NCBI RefSeq assembly: GCF_020966775.1
Contig: NZ_JAJKFV010000029.1
Location: 1,811,372-1,875,371 of the forward strand
Origin: Rhodopirellula halodulae
GTDB lineage: Bacteria; Planctomycetota; Planctomycetia; Pirellulales; Pirellulaceae
Direction: 5' to 3'
Length of the DNA: 64,000 bases
The translations under genes and the position numbers were made by a program. This document shows, one piece after another, positions 1 through 9,061 of this stretch (the first letter of the stretch is position 1; each line of letters starts with the position of its first letter). The notes under the pieces were generated by a model. That model searched no databases and had not been told where the DNA came from. It worked only from the letters and a program-made list of their open reading frames with translations.

Positions 1-1
1 G

Positions 2-1237
2 TTACTGAAGCCCGCGCCGGAACCGGTTTGGCCGCCGTTGATGCCGCCAAATTTCTTGCCGTTGGTCGGCAGTCATTCCGGCGATTGGCTTTGCTTGCGT
101 TTGGCGGATGGAGACGCCGAAGGCAGCGGTTACGACATTTGTCATTGGTATCACGGCGGTGGTGATTGGCTGCCGTGGGGTGAGACGCTGGCGGAAGCTT
201 TGTTGTTTGATCAACTGTTGCCCTCGCTGCCGGCGAGCGACCAGCGACACGCGATTCCCTCACCCATGGAAGTCGGACGATCGAACAACTCCGGCGGAGA
301 TGCCTGGCATGAGTGGATGGTCCGTTGTTTGCCCGACTCCGCTTCTCATTTGGCCGCGAATCGGTGTTGGGAATCCGGTTCGCGAGACTGGTTGGATCCG
401 TTGTTGCAAAGCAATGTTTGCGGCGCGGCGGTTCGTTGTCAGTTGGTCATTGAGGCTTTGGGCAACGAGTTAGCAAAGCGTTTGAAGCCGGCCGATGCGA
501 ACCGGATGGGCATCCCTTGGAACAGCATCATGAAATGGTGCTTTGATTTAAGGACTTTGCCGCACGATATTTTGACTCGGTTGAAGGAAGCCGGATTGGC
601 GACGGAGGACGCGGCCGATCCAGGACAACAAGACTGGGCCAAGATCGAAACGCTATGCGAGCAGGCTCATCTGGTGTCGCCGGAGTTGGCTTGGCCGGCG
701 GAATTGTTGGGGTATTGCCGTTGGCAACGTGGTGACCAAGCGACGGGGGCCGATGCACTGCGAGCCTCCATTCGTTGCAGTGTTTTCACCGACCAAAGTG
801 TGCGTTTGCGAACGCATTGGGCCACCTCCGGAGCGGATGGTTTGGCGAAGTTTGGGGCGCATTGGTTGACACAAACATCGGCCGACGACGTTGGCTCATC
901 CGATTCGTTCTCGCGAAACCATGCCAATGCGTTGCCAGCGTCGGTTGAGATCGCGGACTATCTGGCTTGTTTAACGAATCGCGAAGGCGGTTCCGTTCGC
1001 AATGGCGTGACCACTTTCCTGCAATCGCAGTCGCAACGATTTGCTGCGGAGGGAAATGCGAAAGACGCCGTTCGGTGTCTCTACGCCGCGGGTTGGGACC
1101 TGGGCGCGGAGCCGATGTCGTTGTACGCCGAGTTGTTGAACCAGCTGATCGAGGCGACTCGTTCGGCCAACTGGTTGAGCCACGAGACGTTCGCACAAAT
1201 GCATCGCGATTGCTTTCGAAAACGCTACGGCGTCTAG
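2..1237 (+). CDS. 5'-truncated protein with SMI1/KNR4 (SUKH)-like N-terminal part
   Basis: The frame is open from the first base of the window, so the true start lies upstream; 411 codons are visible. TTG at 38 and ATG at 41 are only internal candidates. The first 60 or so visible residues (PPNFLPLVGS, then ICHWYHGGGDW) match the pattern of SUKH domains, in which a glycine/aspartate turn is followed by an aromatic strand; this is pattern recognition only. SUKH proteins are best known as immunity proteins or regulatory scaffolds. The remaining 300 residues are alpha-helix-prone and rich in Trp, Ala and Leu, and match nothing I know. No toxin-like gene is visible downstream, so an immunity role is not supported. 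Confidence 0.6.
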   Translation, partial: LLKPAPEPVWPPLMPPNFLPLVGSHSGDWLCLRLADGDAEGSGYDICHWYHGGGDWLPWGETLAEALLFDQLLPSLPASDQRHAIPSPMEVGRSNNSGGDAWHEWMVRCLPDSASHLAANRCWESGSRDWLDPLLQSNVCGAAVRCQLVIEALGNELAKRLKPADANRMGIPWNSIMKWCFDLRTLPHDILTRLKEAGLATEDAADPGQQDWAKIETLCEQAHLVSPELAWPAELLGYCRWQRGDQATGADALRASIRCSVFTDQSVRLRTHWATSGADGLAKFGAHWLTQTSADDVGSSDSFSRNHANALPASVEIADYLACLTNREGGSVRNGVTTFLQSQSQRFAAEGNAKDAVRCLYAAGWDLGAEPMSLYAELLNQLIEATRSANWLSHETFAQMHRDCFRKRYGV

Positions 1238-1395
1238 CGGAGGCTCCTCGGCAGCTTCGCGAGGTTTTTCCATCCTCGTTGGGGTCTGAAAATTTGTCGC
1301 CGCGGATTAGGATGCTTGCGAGAGATTGGCTCCGTTTGCACCGGACGGTTTCATTGCTCTTTTTCGAAACGAAATCCGCCCATCGGTTGAACTTC

Positions 1396-2127
1396 ATGAG
1401 CCAGACTCCTGACGCCTCGTCGACCCCCAACGAATCTTCCCCCAAACGTGACATCAAGGACGACATTGTTTGGCATGCCCACACGGTGACTCGCGAAGAT
1501 CGTGAAGCGAAACTTGGGCAGCGCGGCGTGGTGATTTGGTTCACGGGATTGAGTGGTTGCGGCAAGAGCACCATCGCGAATGAGCTGGACCGATTGCTGC
1601 TGGATCGTCGGGCGGCTTGCACGTTGCTGGATGGGGACAATGTGCGTCACGGATTGTGTGCTCCGCCCGCGGTGTTGAGTGAGGAACACAGCGAGGAATT
1701 CGCCTCCCGGTTTGGTCTGGGGTTTGGCCCGATCGATCGAGAAGAGAATATTCGCCGGATTGGTGCAGTCACGGAATTATTCGCGTCGGCCGGCGTGATC
1801 ACCTTGGCGGCCTTTGTCAGCCCCTATCAGCGAGATCGCGATCGTGTCCGCAAGACGATCGAATCAAGCGGTCAGAAGGGCGATTTTCTAGAGGTCTTTG
1901 TCGATACGCCGTTGGAGGTCTGTCAGCAACGAGACCCGAAGGGGCTTTACCAGAAAGCTCTGGCCGGCGAAATCAAAAATTTCACTGGAATCAGTGACCC
2001 CTACGACGCTCCGCCGAACCCCGAGGTCCATCTGAAATGGAAGGAAGGGCAGACGCCGCACGAGCAGGCTTCGGTGATCCTGCAGGAACTCGAGAATCGT
2101 GGAATTTTGAAGAGCAAACGCGGCTAA
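1396..2127 (+). CDS. cysC: adenylylsulfate (APS) kinase with lineage-specific insertion
   Basis: This enzyme phosphorylates adenosine 5'-phosphosulfate to PAPS with ATP, the second step of sulfate activation. The 243-residue protein has the Walker A motif GLSGCGKST (51-59), the APS-kinase signature GDNVRHGL (80-87), the ENIRR helix (117-121) and the C-terminal FTGISDPYDAP/PE motifs of the family. The ATG at 1396 is chosen because it precedes the first family-like residues; the frame is open further upstream without similarity. Between HGL and the GLGF segment sits an extra stretch of about 18 residues (88-106) absent from the usual CysC, where NKDLGF normally follows directly. No sulfate adenylyltransferase gene is adjacent, so PAPS may serve sulfotransferases or assimilation with partners elsewhere. 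Confidence 0.93.
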   Translation: MSQTPDASSTPNESSPKRDIKDDIVWHAHTVTREDREAKLGQRGVVIWFTGLSGCGKSTIANELDRLLLDRRAACTLLDGDNVRHGLCAPPAVLSEEHSEEFASRFGLGFGPIDREENIRRIGAVTELFASAGVITLAAFVSPYQRDRDRVRKTIESSGQKGDFLEVFVDTPLEVCQQRDPKGLYQKALAGEIKNFTGISDPYDAPPNPEVHLKWKEGQTPHEQASVILQELENRGILKSKRG

Positions 2128-2334
2128 AATCGGGCGCAAAATCGAACCAATTCGGCGGTGAACGCTTAACAGATTGATTCTCGATTGTTCGGGGATGCAT
2201 TAGACTGCGTGGAGACTTGATTCGGACGGACGCTTGTTCCGAGCGATTCAACGTTTTGATCTCCTTTTCAGAGCTTCCTTTCTGAGCTCGTTTCCCACGG
2301 CCGCAATGGATGGCCTCAACGTTTGCTTCCCATC

Positions 2335-4143
2335 ATGCTCGGTCCCGTTTTTCAGCGTGAAGCGTCGGTTGTTCCCAAACGGCCCGCAACCTACGTCACG
2401 CGTGGTGTCTACTTGATGGCATTGTTCCTGTTGCTTTGCACGGGATATCTGGTGCTGGACGGGTCACGGTCTTTGGCCGCGAACGCGGATGCGGCGAAGT
2501 TCGGCGGGTGGATGTTTCGGTTGCTGGCACCGCTTCAGTTGGTGATTTTGTCCGCATTGGCAGCGGTGGGAGCGGCCAGTAGCGTGGCTCAGGAGAAAGA
2601 TCGTCGGACACTGATTCTGATGTTGATGACGCGATTGTCCGGCTTTGAAATCGTGGGTGGGAAAGCGGCTGCAACGTTGCTATCACCCTTGGCGTTGTGC
2701 GTTATTTCTTTGCCGCTCTTTTTGACGTTGCCTCTGTTGGGCGGAGTCGCGCCGGGGCAGGTTTTCGCTGTCTTTGCGGTCACGATCGTCAGTATCGTGG
2801 TTTCCGCCGCGGTCGGGACGGTGGTCGCGTTGTGGCGAGAGAAAACATTCCAATCGATCGCACTGACCGTGTTGGTGTTGCTGCTGTTGGTCGCTGCTGG
2901 TGAAATCGCGGCATCGCTTACCGGAGACGAGTCCAAATGGGCAATGGCGATCAGTGCTCCCCGAGCGTTGTTGGCCGCAACCAACGCGGACGCGGGTTGG
3001 GCGGCCTTCCTGAGCGATGGCGGCGGTTTGTTCGTGTTGGTGGGCAGTGCTTTGTCGGCCGTGATTTTGGCGGTTGGAATCACGAAAGTCCGTGTGTGGA
3101 ACCCGTCACGCGAAGTTCGCTTGAAGGCACCCGAGCCTGAAACCAGCGAAGAGTTCGATCGCGAAAAAGATCCCACGTCCTGGAAGGTGCGTCAGCCTCG
3201 ACCCGTGTGGGACAACCCCGTTTTGTGGCGTGAGATCCGCACGTGGGCCTACGGTCGAAAGATCCTGTTGATACGCGCGGTGTTCATGTTGATCTTCGCA
3301 ATCATCGCGACGGCGGTGTTTTTGCAGGTCCAAAGTGGCGTGGCGATGGAGCCCGCTGGTCGCATCGGTCGTGCATTGCCCGCAGTGACCATTCCAGTGG
3401 CAGCATTGGGCGTGATCAGCTTGGTCCTGGTCAACGCGTTGGCCGTGAACGCGGTGACCGGCGAACGTGATGGTTTGGCGCTGGACTTGTTGCTGGTCAC
3501 GGATCTGCGACCCAGCGAGTTTGTGTTCGGCAAGCTTTGGGGCGTGATGTATGCCGCGAAGGAAATGATTTTGCTGCCGATGTTGCTGGCGATTTATCTC
3601 GGCATCTCTGGAGTGATGACCATCGAGAACATGGTTTACGCGTTGGTCGGCGGTTTTGCGTTGATTGTGTTTGTGTCCATGTTGGGCATTCATTCGGGGC
3701 TGAACTATGTGTCGGGACGGACCGCGACCTTGGCGAGTCTGGGAACCGTTTTCTTTCTGTGTGTCGGCATTGCAATTTGCATGACGATCATGGTGAGTTT
3801 CCGAGGCGCGTTCCAACTGCAACTGGCTCCGTTCTTGGTGATGATTTTGGGTGGTGGGTTGGCTCTCTTTGCGGCACTCGGGTGGCGTAATCCGTCGTCG
3901 GCCATCTTTGCCGCATCGTTCGCCTTGCCGCTGATCACGTTCTATGCCATCACGCAGTTCTTGTTGCAAACGGACCACTTGTGGGTCGTGTTCAGCCTGC
4001 TGGTCGGTTACGGATTCACCACGGCGTCGATGATGATTCCCGCTCTGAGTGAATTTGACGTCTCGCTGGAACCGGATCGCGGGAACGAAACGACTCGCAC
4101 CACGGGCGATCAACCCGAACCAATGCCGGGGACGGCGACTTGA
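2335..4143 (+). CDS. ABC-2-type transporter permease-like protein, two membrane halves
   Basis: A 602-residue integral membrane protein. Each half has about six hydrophobic segments. The first half carries the SSVAQEKDRRTLILMLMTRLSG segment and the second a similar NAVTGERDGLALDLLLVTDLRPSE segment, both typical of the amphipathic coupling region of ABC-2/gliding-type permeases (family knowledge), so the protein looks like an internally duplicated permease. A hydrophilic loop at about 265-300 joins the halves. ATG 2335 is preferred over the in-frame TTG at 2323. No ATPase gene is adjacent, so the partner must be encoded elsewhere. The stop overlaps the TTG start of the next gene, which suggests co-translation. 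Substrate unknown. Confidence 0.8.
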   Translation: MLGPVFQREASVVPKRPATYVTRGVYLMALFLLLCTGYLVLDGSRSLAANADAAKFGGWMFRLLAPLQLVILSALAAVGAASSVAQEKDRRTLILMLMTRLSGFEIVGGKAAATLLSPLALCVISLPLFLTLPLLGGVAPGQVFAVFAVTIVSIVVSAAVGTVVALWREKTFQSIALTVLVLLLLVAAGEIAASLTGDESKWAMAISAPRALLAATNADAGWAAFLSDGGGLFVLVGSALSAVILAVGITKVRVWNPSREVRLKAPEPETSEEFDREKDPTSWKVRQPRPVWDNPVLWREIRTWAYGRKILLIRAVFMLIFAIIATAVFLQVQSGVAMEPAGRIGRALPAVTIPVAALGVISLVLVNALAVNAVTGERDGLALDLLLVTDLRPSEFVFGKLWGVMYAAKEMILLPMLLAIYLGISGVMTIENMVYALVGGFALIVFVSMLGIHSGLNYVSGRTATLASLGTVFFLCVGIAICMTIMVSFRGAFQLQLAPFLVMILGGGLALFAALGWRNPSSAIFAASFALPLITFYAITQFLLQTDHLWVVFSLLVGYGFTTASMMIPALSEFDVSLEPDRGNETTRTTGDQPEPMPGTAT

Positions 4144-5387
4144 GCGAATTGGTGTCGAAGTGGCCGTTTCTGGCTGCGATGCTCGTTCTCATCTTGGCCA
4201 GCGGACTCTTCAGTGGCAGCGAAGCGGCTCTTTTCTCGTTGAAAGAACGCGATCGAAAACGGATGGGTCGCCAAGGTGCGGCTGGACGAGTGGTGACTCA
4301 GTTGCTGTCTGAGCCCGATCGATTGTTGGCGGCGATTTTGTTTTGGAATTTGCTGATCAACATGACCTACTTCACGCTGGTCGCGATTGTGTCGGCGGAC
4401 CTCGCTCGACCGGGCATCTTCACGTTGGTCTGCTTGCTGACCATTATTTTCTTTAGCGAAATGTTGCCCAAGAGCTTCGCGGTGATGACGCCCCTGCGGA
4501 TCTCGTTGGCCGTCGGCGTGCCGATGACCGTGGCGGTTGGCATCGTGTCGCCAATCTTGCCGACGGTGAAGTGGGCGAACGAAGCCGCCGGGCGTTTGTT
4601 GTGGCCGTCGTTCGAGCCTGAACCGGAAATCGAACTGACGGACATTGAACGTGCCATTGAGTTGGGAACTGATGACGCAACTTTGCTGCGACGCGAACGA
4701 TTGGCGTTGCGATCGTTGGTGATGATGGCGGAAATTCAGGCGGACGAGATGATGCGTCCGCGAAGCAAGTTGATGATTGTTTCGCCGCCGCTGGAGACAT
4801 CGTTGTTAGCGGAAGGGTCACCTCCGGGCGGTTACATCATGGTGTCAGATCCAGAGGACACATCGGGTCAAACGATCTTGGGGTCGATCGCGGTGCGTTT
4901 GTTGCGACCTCAGCAGATCGATGACTTGGCGTCCGCCATGGAGCAAGTGCTGTACGTTCCATGGTCAGCCCGAATTGCGCAGGTCTACGACCAACTGGAT
5001 GAGAAAGACCTGAGTGTTGCTGTTGTTGTGAATGAATTTGGCGAAGTGGTGGGGGCGCTCACCGTGGATGACATTTTGCGTGGAGTCTTGGCGAGTACGG
5101 ACCAGTTGGATGCGGCCGAGGATCAAATCAAGCAATTAGGGACCAATCACTACCGGATGCCGGGATCGACGAGCTTGCGTGCTTTGGCGAAACGATTGGA
5201 AATTGAATTGCCGGAAGAACGTACCGCGACAGTGGCTGGGCACATTCAACGCCACAACGAACGCGTGCCCAGGACCGGGGATGTCGCGCCTTTGGCAACT
5301 TACGAATTGGTCGTTTCCGAAGAGGACGAAGACGGCATCTGGGTGGAAGCCTGGTATGGACCTGAGAGCGAAGGGCCCGCCGTATGA
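4140..5387 (+). CDS. CNNM/CorC-type DUF21-CBS membrane protein (first of pair)
   Basis: 415 residues starting at a TTG that overlaps the upstream stop by four bases. The N-terminal 180 residues form a DUF21 (CNNM transmembrane) domain with the family signature ASGLFSGSEAALFSL near the first membrane helix and FFSEMLPKSFAV near the third. The C-terminal half contains a CBS-pair region (VPWSARIAQVYDQL, VVVNEFGEVVGALTVDDIL) and a CorC_HlyC-like end (YRMPGSTSLRALAKRL, ATVAGHIQRH). CNNM/CorC proteins are linked to magnesium or cobalt efflux and homeostasis. The gene is followed by a second DUF21 gene in ATGA overlap, so the two probably act together as a heteromeric membrane complex. Confidence 0.9.
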   Translation: MSELVSKWPFLAAMLVLILASGLFSGSEAALFSLKERDRKRMGRQGAAGRVVTQLLSEPDRLLAAILFWNLLINMTYFTLVAIVSADLARPGIFTLVCLLTIIFFSEMLPKSFAVMTPLRISLAVGVPMTVAVGIVSPILPTVKWANEAAGRLLWPSFEPEPEIELTDIERAIELGTDDATLLRRERLALRSLVMMAEIQADEMMRPRSKLMIVSPPLETSLLAEGSPPGGYIMVSDPEDTSGQTILGSIAVRLLRPQQIDDLASAMEQVLYVPWSARIAQVYDQLDEKDLSVAVVVNEFGEVVGALTVDDILRGVLASTDQLDAAEDQIKQLGTNHYRMPGSTSLRALAKRLEIELPEERTATVAGHIQRHNERVPRTGDVAPLATYELVVSEEDEDGIWVEAWYGPESEGPAV

Positions 5388-6325
5388 CCTTGGCGCTGTG
5401 TATCTTCTGCATTGGTCTGACGTTGTCCGCGTTCTTCAGCGGCAGTGAAACTGGTCTGTATCGAGTTTCGCGAACGCGGTTGGTATTGGACGGATTGGGC
5501 GGCTCGTTTGCCGGACGCGGATTGGTTTGGATGATCAACCATCCAGCGTTCTTCGTTGCGACGACATTGGTGGGCAACAATCTGGCCAACTATTTGACCA
5601 GCTTAGCGATTGTCATGTTTGTTGGTTCGTTGATCGGCGGTGGAGAGGCGATTGAGCTAGCGGCAACCGTGTTGATGACGCCGGTGGTGTTTGTGTTCGG
5701 CGAGCTTTTGCCGAAGCATCTTTTTTATCAAGCGCCGTATCGATTGTTGCGTGCGACTCGATGGTTGTTGCTGACCGCGACCGCGGTGTTTTCGCCTATC
5801 TCTTTGTTCTTAAGCTTGTTGGGCAACGCACTTCAGAAGCTGACCGGAGAAACGCCGTTCCGTCTGCGACTGTCGATGGCCCGCGGTGATTTGGATCAGG
5901 TTCTCCAAGCCGGGCAGGACGCGGGAATCTTGGCGGCCGGTCAACGCAATTTGGCTCAGAACGTGTTTGACGTTGGAAACCAACTGGCTGTTCAGTTCGG
6001 CGTGAGGCCGGATCGATTGGCGGTGGTGGATACGCCGGTCGATCTCGAGTTCGCGCGGCGACAGGCTCGTCGCCAAAATCACCCAATCATTTTGGTGCGT
6101 CGCAAGGGACGGATCATCGGTTTCTATCGATATGCCGATTTGGTTCATCAGGACCAAGTGCCTTCGCCGCTGCCCATTATCCGCGGTGCGATGAACGATC
6201 GGCACTTGGGCGTTCTACTGCGTTTGTACGACGCCCACAGCGATGTGGCGGTGCTCTACGAACCCGGTGGCAAAATTGGCAGCGTGGTCACTCGCCGGCA
6301 GTTGTTGCAGCCACTGCTTGGATGA
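5384..6325 (+). CDS. CNNM/DUF21 membrane protein (second of pair)
   Basis: 313 residues, ATG overlapping the TGA of the preceding DUF21 gene. The first 170 residues carry the same DUF21 signature (LSAFFSGSETGLYRVSRTR) and the FGELLPKHLFYQAP motif, with about four hydrophobic segments. The C-terminal 110 residues look like a shortened CBS pair (NHPIILVRRKGRIIGFYRYADL and DVAVLYEPGGKIGSVVTRRQL), and the CorC_HlyC C-terminal domain seen in its partner is missing. The pairing of a full-length and a short DUF21 protein suggests heterodimerisation; this is inferred from gene order. Transported ion unknown, with divalent cation the best guess from the family. Confidence 0.88.
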   Translation: MTLALCIFCIGLTLSAFFSGSETGLYRVSRTRLVLDGLGGSFAGRGLVWMINHPAFFVATTLVGNNLANYLTSLAIVMFVGSLIGGGEAIELAATVLMTPVVFVFGELLPKHLFYQAPYRLLRATRWLLLTATAVFSPISLFLSLLGNALQKLTGETPFRLRLSMARGDLDQVLQAGQDAGILAAGQRNLAQNVFDVGNQLAVQFGVRPDRLAVVDTPVDLEFARRQARRQNHPIILVRRKGRIIGFYRYADLVHQDQVPSPLPIIRGAMNDRHLGVLLRLYDAHSDVAVLYEPGGKIGSVVTRRQLLQPLLG

Positions 6326-6432
6326 GTTGACGGCTCGTGAAAAAACGCGATCTTGCAACAAGCAAACGCGTATCCGTGTCGCGAAGCGAGGCTTCGAGAC
6401 CACTTTCGGCGAAAAGCCGAGATTGAAAGAAG

Positions 6433-6519
6433 CGGATGGGGTGGGATTCGAACCCACGGTAAGGTTTCCCCTACGCTAGTTTTCAAGACTAGAGCCTTCG
6501 ACCACTCGGCCACCCATCC
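6433..6519 (-). tRNA. tRNA-Ser (anticodon UGA)
   Basis: Read on the minus strand, an 87-nt class II tRNA folds with a 7-bp acceptor stem GGATGGG/CCCATCC (6513-6519 with 6434-6440), a discriminator G at 6433, anticodon stem CTAGT/ACTAG around the loop CTTGAAA (anticodon TGA), a long variable arm and a T arm GTGGG-TTCGAAT-CCCAC. The long variable arm and discriminator G are typical of serine tRNA. CCA is not encoded. Two small hairpins lie just downstream of its 3' end (6406-6420 and 6382-6396), without a T-run. Confidence 0.97.
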
Positions 6520-6700
6520 AGTGCGGCGGATTTTAGCAGGACACCGCCGTTTCGCCCAGACGAGGATGGGGCGGTGATTTGCGAACGCGTTGATCTTGGG
6601 ATGCAGAACAAATGGCGTTATCTGCTTGGGAAACGTGAACCTTTCTCCCTTGGAGTCGCTCCATTCGCTGGACACCCGCTCTCGCACGAGGTGAAGCAGA

Positions 6701-6982
6701 GTGAAGCGTAAACGCGACCCGGGCCAAGCCCTCGAATTCTCGATCGAATCGTTGCGGCATGCCATCGCTGCCAATCTTCGCATCGATCCAGCTCGTTTGA
6801 GATTCGGCAATCTGCCCGGCAAGGGGGTTGGGATGAGAGGGACCGCCGGGGAGCACTGGCAGATCCACTATCGCGGCAAGTGGAGGGAGTTGCCTTGGCA
6901 TCCGGAGGGCCCCGCCGGTGTGAGACGGGAGCATGTCCGCCAATGGCATGGCCATGCAACCGAAGAAGAGAGGCGATCGTGA
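6701..6982 (+). CDS. small hypothetical protein, translationally coupled to next ORF
   Basis: A 93-residue frame with a GTG start. The product is basic and hydrophilic, with no signal peptide or membrane helix. I do not recognise it. Support for coding comes mainly from the 4-base GTGA overlap with the following small membrane-protein-like ORF (GTG at 6979, TGA at 6980-6982). Antisense frames also cover this stretch, so the call is tentative. Confidence 0.35.
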   Translation: MKRKRDPGQALEFSIESLRHAIAANLRIDPARLRFGNLPGKGVGMRGTAGEHWQIHYRGKWRELPWHPEGPAGVRREHVRQWHGHATEEERRS

Positions 6983-7173
6983 TTCCTAACCCGTATCAGA
7001 CACCCCATTCGCCGCCGCAACCGGCCAACAATTTTCCAAAGCAAAAGCGATTCTGCACGTTGCGGGTCATCACGGGGCAGATCGTCCGTGTGATGACTGC
7101 GATGTGCTTCCTGATGCTGCTCGGTTCATTGGTCAAGGACGAGCCGACTGGCGTGGGGTGTTCGGTTGTTTGA
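6979..7173 (+). CDS. small predicted membrane protein
   Basis: A 64-residue ORF starting at the GTG that overlaps the upstream stop. It begins with IPNPYQTPHSPPQPA, a Pro/Asn/Tyr-rich head of the kind often seen on short planctomycete membrane proteins, followed by one hydrophobic segment (VRVMTAMCFLMLLGSL, about residues 36-51). Function unknown. The longer frame running in from 6880 is not supported by a better start. Confidence 0.4.
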   Translation: MIPNPYQTPHSPPQPANNFPKQKRFCTLRVITGQIVRVMTAMCFLMLLGSLVKDEPTGVGCSVV

Positions 7174-7418
7174 CCGGATTCTTCATCGTGTTATCAGCGG
7201 CGACCATCCCACGAGACTGACGAAGATTGACTGCAGCTCGATCGAAAAATTCAAACGCAGCGAAGTTTCACGAACTCGGCAAGCTTGCGATGATCACTCT
7301 CGGACGCACGAGCTGGAAAACTCTTCCGAATCTTCGGATTGTAGTGAAGTGGGGCGAGTTGATTTGTCGATGGAGATATCGGGGGCGGAGACGGTGCGCG
7401 ATGACCGAGGGGTCGATC

Positions 7419-8714
7419 GTGAAACACACTTCTCGCCAAATGGCATTCGAAGACGCTCGCATTGTGACCAAGCTAACCCTTTTGGGACTGGCGTGTTGGG
7501 CACTGTTGTCGAGCGGATGCACGCTCGTACCCGAGGCTCGGCTGCGGGACACGGTTCACAATCCGTTTCCGCAATTGAAACGTGTGGCGGTGCTGCCTTT
7601 CTTCAACCAAAGCAACCAACCCAACGTGGATGGCGAGGCGGTTGCTCGGTCGTATTACGCGGCGCTACAGGCGATTCCGGGGTTTGAAGTTTTGCCCGTG
7701 GGTGTCACGGCAACGCAGTATCGAACGTACGCGATGCAGTACGGCGAGCCTCGTGTTGGAGCGGACTTCCAGCGTTTGGCTCAGATGATGGACGTGGAAG
7801 CAATTGTGGTTGGCTCCGTGACGGACTTTGAAGCTTACTATCCGCCACGCATGGCGATGACCGTTCATTGGTACGCCGCGAATGAAGGGTTTCACGCGAT
7901 TCCGCCGGGGTACGGTTTGCCGTGGGGAACCGAGGCGGAGGAGAAGATACCCGCACGGATCGTTCGAGAAGCTGAATTCGAGTTGGCTCGCAGCCAGCTG
8001 AAGACGCAAACGCCTCAGAAAGCCATGGAGCCAGCGACCGTTGAGAACGCTGGTGTCCAACCATTGGAAACAGCGACGGTCAACGAACAATCCAATCCGC
8101 TACGTGGCAATGAAGATCCTTTCGGTGACGAGCCGGCGAAGGCTTCGTCGCAAGGTGTGATTCGCTTGGTCGATGATCACTCCTATCAAGTGGACATTGC
8201 CGAACATCAAGTCATCAGCCCAGCCACGCCGGGATACGATGATGGTTATGTCCACGACGGAGAAGTCATCATGGATGACGAATCGATCGTTTGGGATGAG
8301 AGTCAGTCGTGGGATGGCCAGGTGTTGCTGGATGAGCACGGAATGGTGATCGAGCCTGGATGCGGCAACGATTCGTTCGCCGAGATGGCACCCTTGCCTC
8401 CCGCGTGGCCAAATCCGACCGACCTGATCCCCGATGCCCCCGCGATGTCGCCTCCGCCGATGATCTCTCAACATGATCCGGTGCTTTCACACACGCGTCT
8501 GTATCGAGGCGACGATCCGTACTTCACGCAGCGTTTGGCGGACTACGTTGAGACGGGGGATGATGCACGTGGTTCGTCTTGGCAGGGTTATATCAAACGT
8601 AGCGATGATTTCATTCGTTTCTGTTGTCACTTGCACATCGTTGAAATGTTGGAGTCGCGTGGCGGTCGAGACCAAAGCGACCTCATACTGCGATGGCCGG
8701 TGAGCCGATACTGA
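7419..8714 (+). CDS. TolB/CsgG-like outer-envelope lipoprotein
   Basis: A lipoprotein whose lipobox LLSSGC follows the hydrophobic segment LTLLGLACWA, placing it in the envelope. GTG 7419, ATG 7401 or ATG 7440 could be the start; the frame upstream of 7401 does not look coding. After the lipidated Cys the sequence RVAVLPFFNQSN, then SYYAALQAIPGFEVLPVG and LAQMMDVEAIVVGSVTDFEAYYPP, follows the strand-helix pattern of the TolB-N/CsgG/LpoB fold. That fold is used by lipoproteins that scaffold secretion or activate envelope enzymes. A long acidic, Pro-rich, probably disordered linker (about residues 190-350) precedes a C-terminal block (TRLYRGDDPYFTQRLADYV) of unknown role. It stands alone on its strand. 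Confidence 0.7.
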   Translation: MKHTSRQMAFEDARIVTKLTLLGLACWALLSSGCTLVPEARLRDTVHNPFPQLKRVAVLPFFNQSNQPNVDGEAVARSYYAALQAIPGFEVLPVGVTATQYRTYAMQYGEPRVGADFQRLAQMMDVEAIVVGSVTDFEAYYPPRMAMTVHWYAANEGFHAIPPGYGLPWGTEAEEKIPARIVREAEFELARSQLKTQTPQKAMEPATVENAGVQPLETATVNEQSNPLRGNEDPFGDEPAKASSQGVIRLVDDHSYQVDIAEHQVISPATPGYDDGYVHDGEVIMDDESIVWDESQSWDGQVLLDEHGMVIEPGCGNDSFAEMAPLPPAWPNPTDLIPDAPAMSPPPMISQHDPVLSHTRLYRGDDPYFTQRLADYVETGDDARGSSWQGYIKRSDDFIRFCCHLHIVEMLESRGGRDQSDLILRWPVSRY

Positions 8715-8787
8715 GCAGCATCGCGGGAAACTCCTCCAACGGACGAGTCTCCGTTCTCGCGACCTTCGCACTCAGGACGATCAAACG

Positions 8788-9033
8788 ATGGAAAAGGAAG
8801 TCAACGTGTTGGCCTTGGTCAAAGGCGAAGAACGTTTCATCTTCTTGTTCGACGACGATAACCGCGACGAAACGTTGCGTCAGTTGGCTCGCTTTGCCGC
8901 GAATCCGGAATTGGATTTTTCTTGGTACGACGCAGCCATGCTGTCACGAAAGATTCGCGAAACCGTGGTGGTGGACGAAGAGCTTTCCGCCAGTGCCGAA
9001 TTTGATTCGTTGTCCATCGACGATTTTGTTTGA
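8788..9033 (+). CDS. small conserved-looking acidic protein upstream of xerC
   Basis: 81 residues from ATG 8788; acidic and soluble, with a compact alpha/beta-like pattern (VNVLALVKGEERFIFLFDD, then LRQLARFAANPELDFSW). It ends 28 bases before the xerC start on the same strand, so the two are probably co-transcribed. I do not recognise the family. Confidence 0.65.
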   Translation: MEKEVNVLALVKGEERFIFLFDDDNRDETLRQLARFAANPELDFSWYDAAMLSRKIRETVVVDEELSASAEFDSLSIDDFV

Positions 9034-9061
9034 GCCCATTCCCCGCAAGTGAGCCTCGGCT

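Noticed and set aside
786-1640. Long minus-strand frame of 284 residues
   Set aside because: Runs antisense to the SUKH-like gene and cysC, is Arg/Ser-rich, and has no family pattern; it is a shadow of codon bias in the real genes.
3106-4113. 335-residue minus-strand frame
   Set aside because: Lies fully antisense to the ABC-2-type permease and consists of Gln/His/Arg-rich low complexity, as expected for the complement of Leu/Val/Ala codons.
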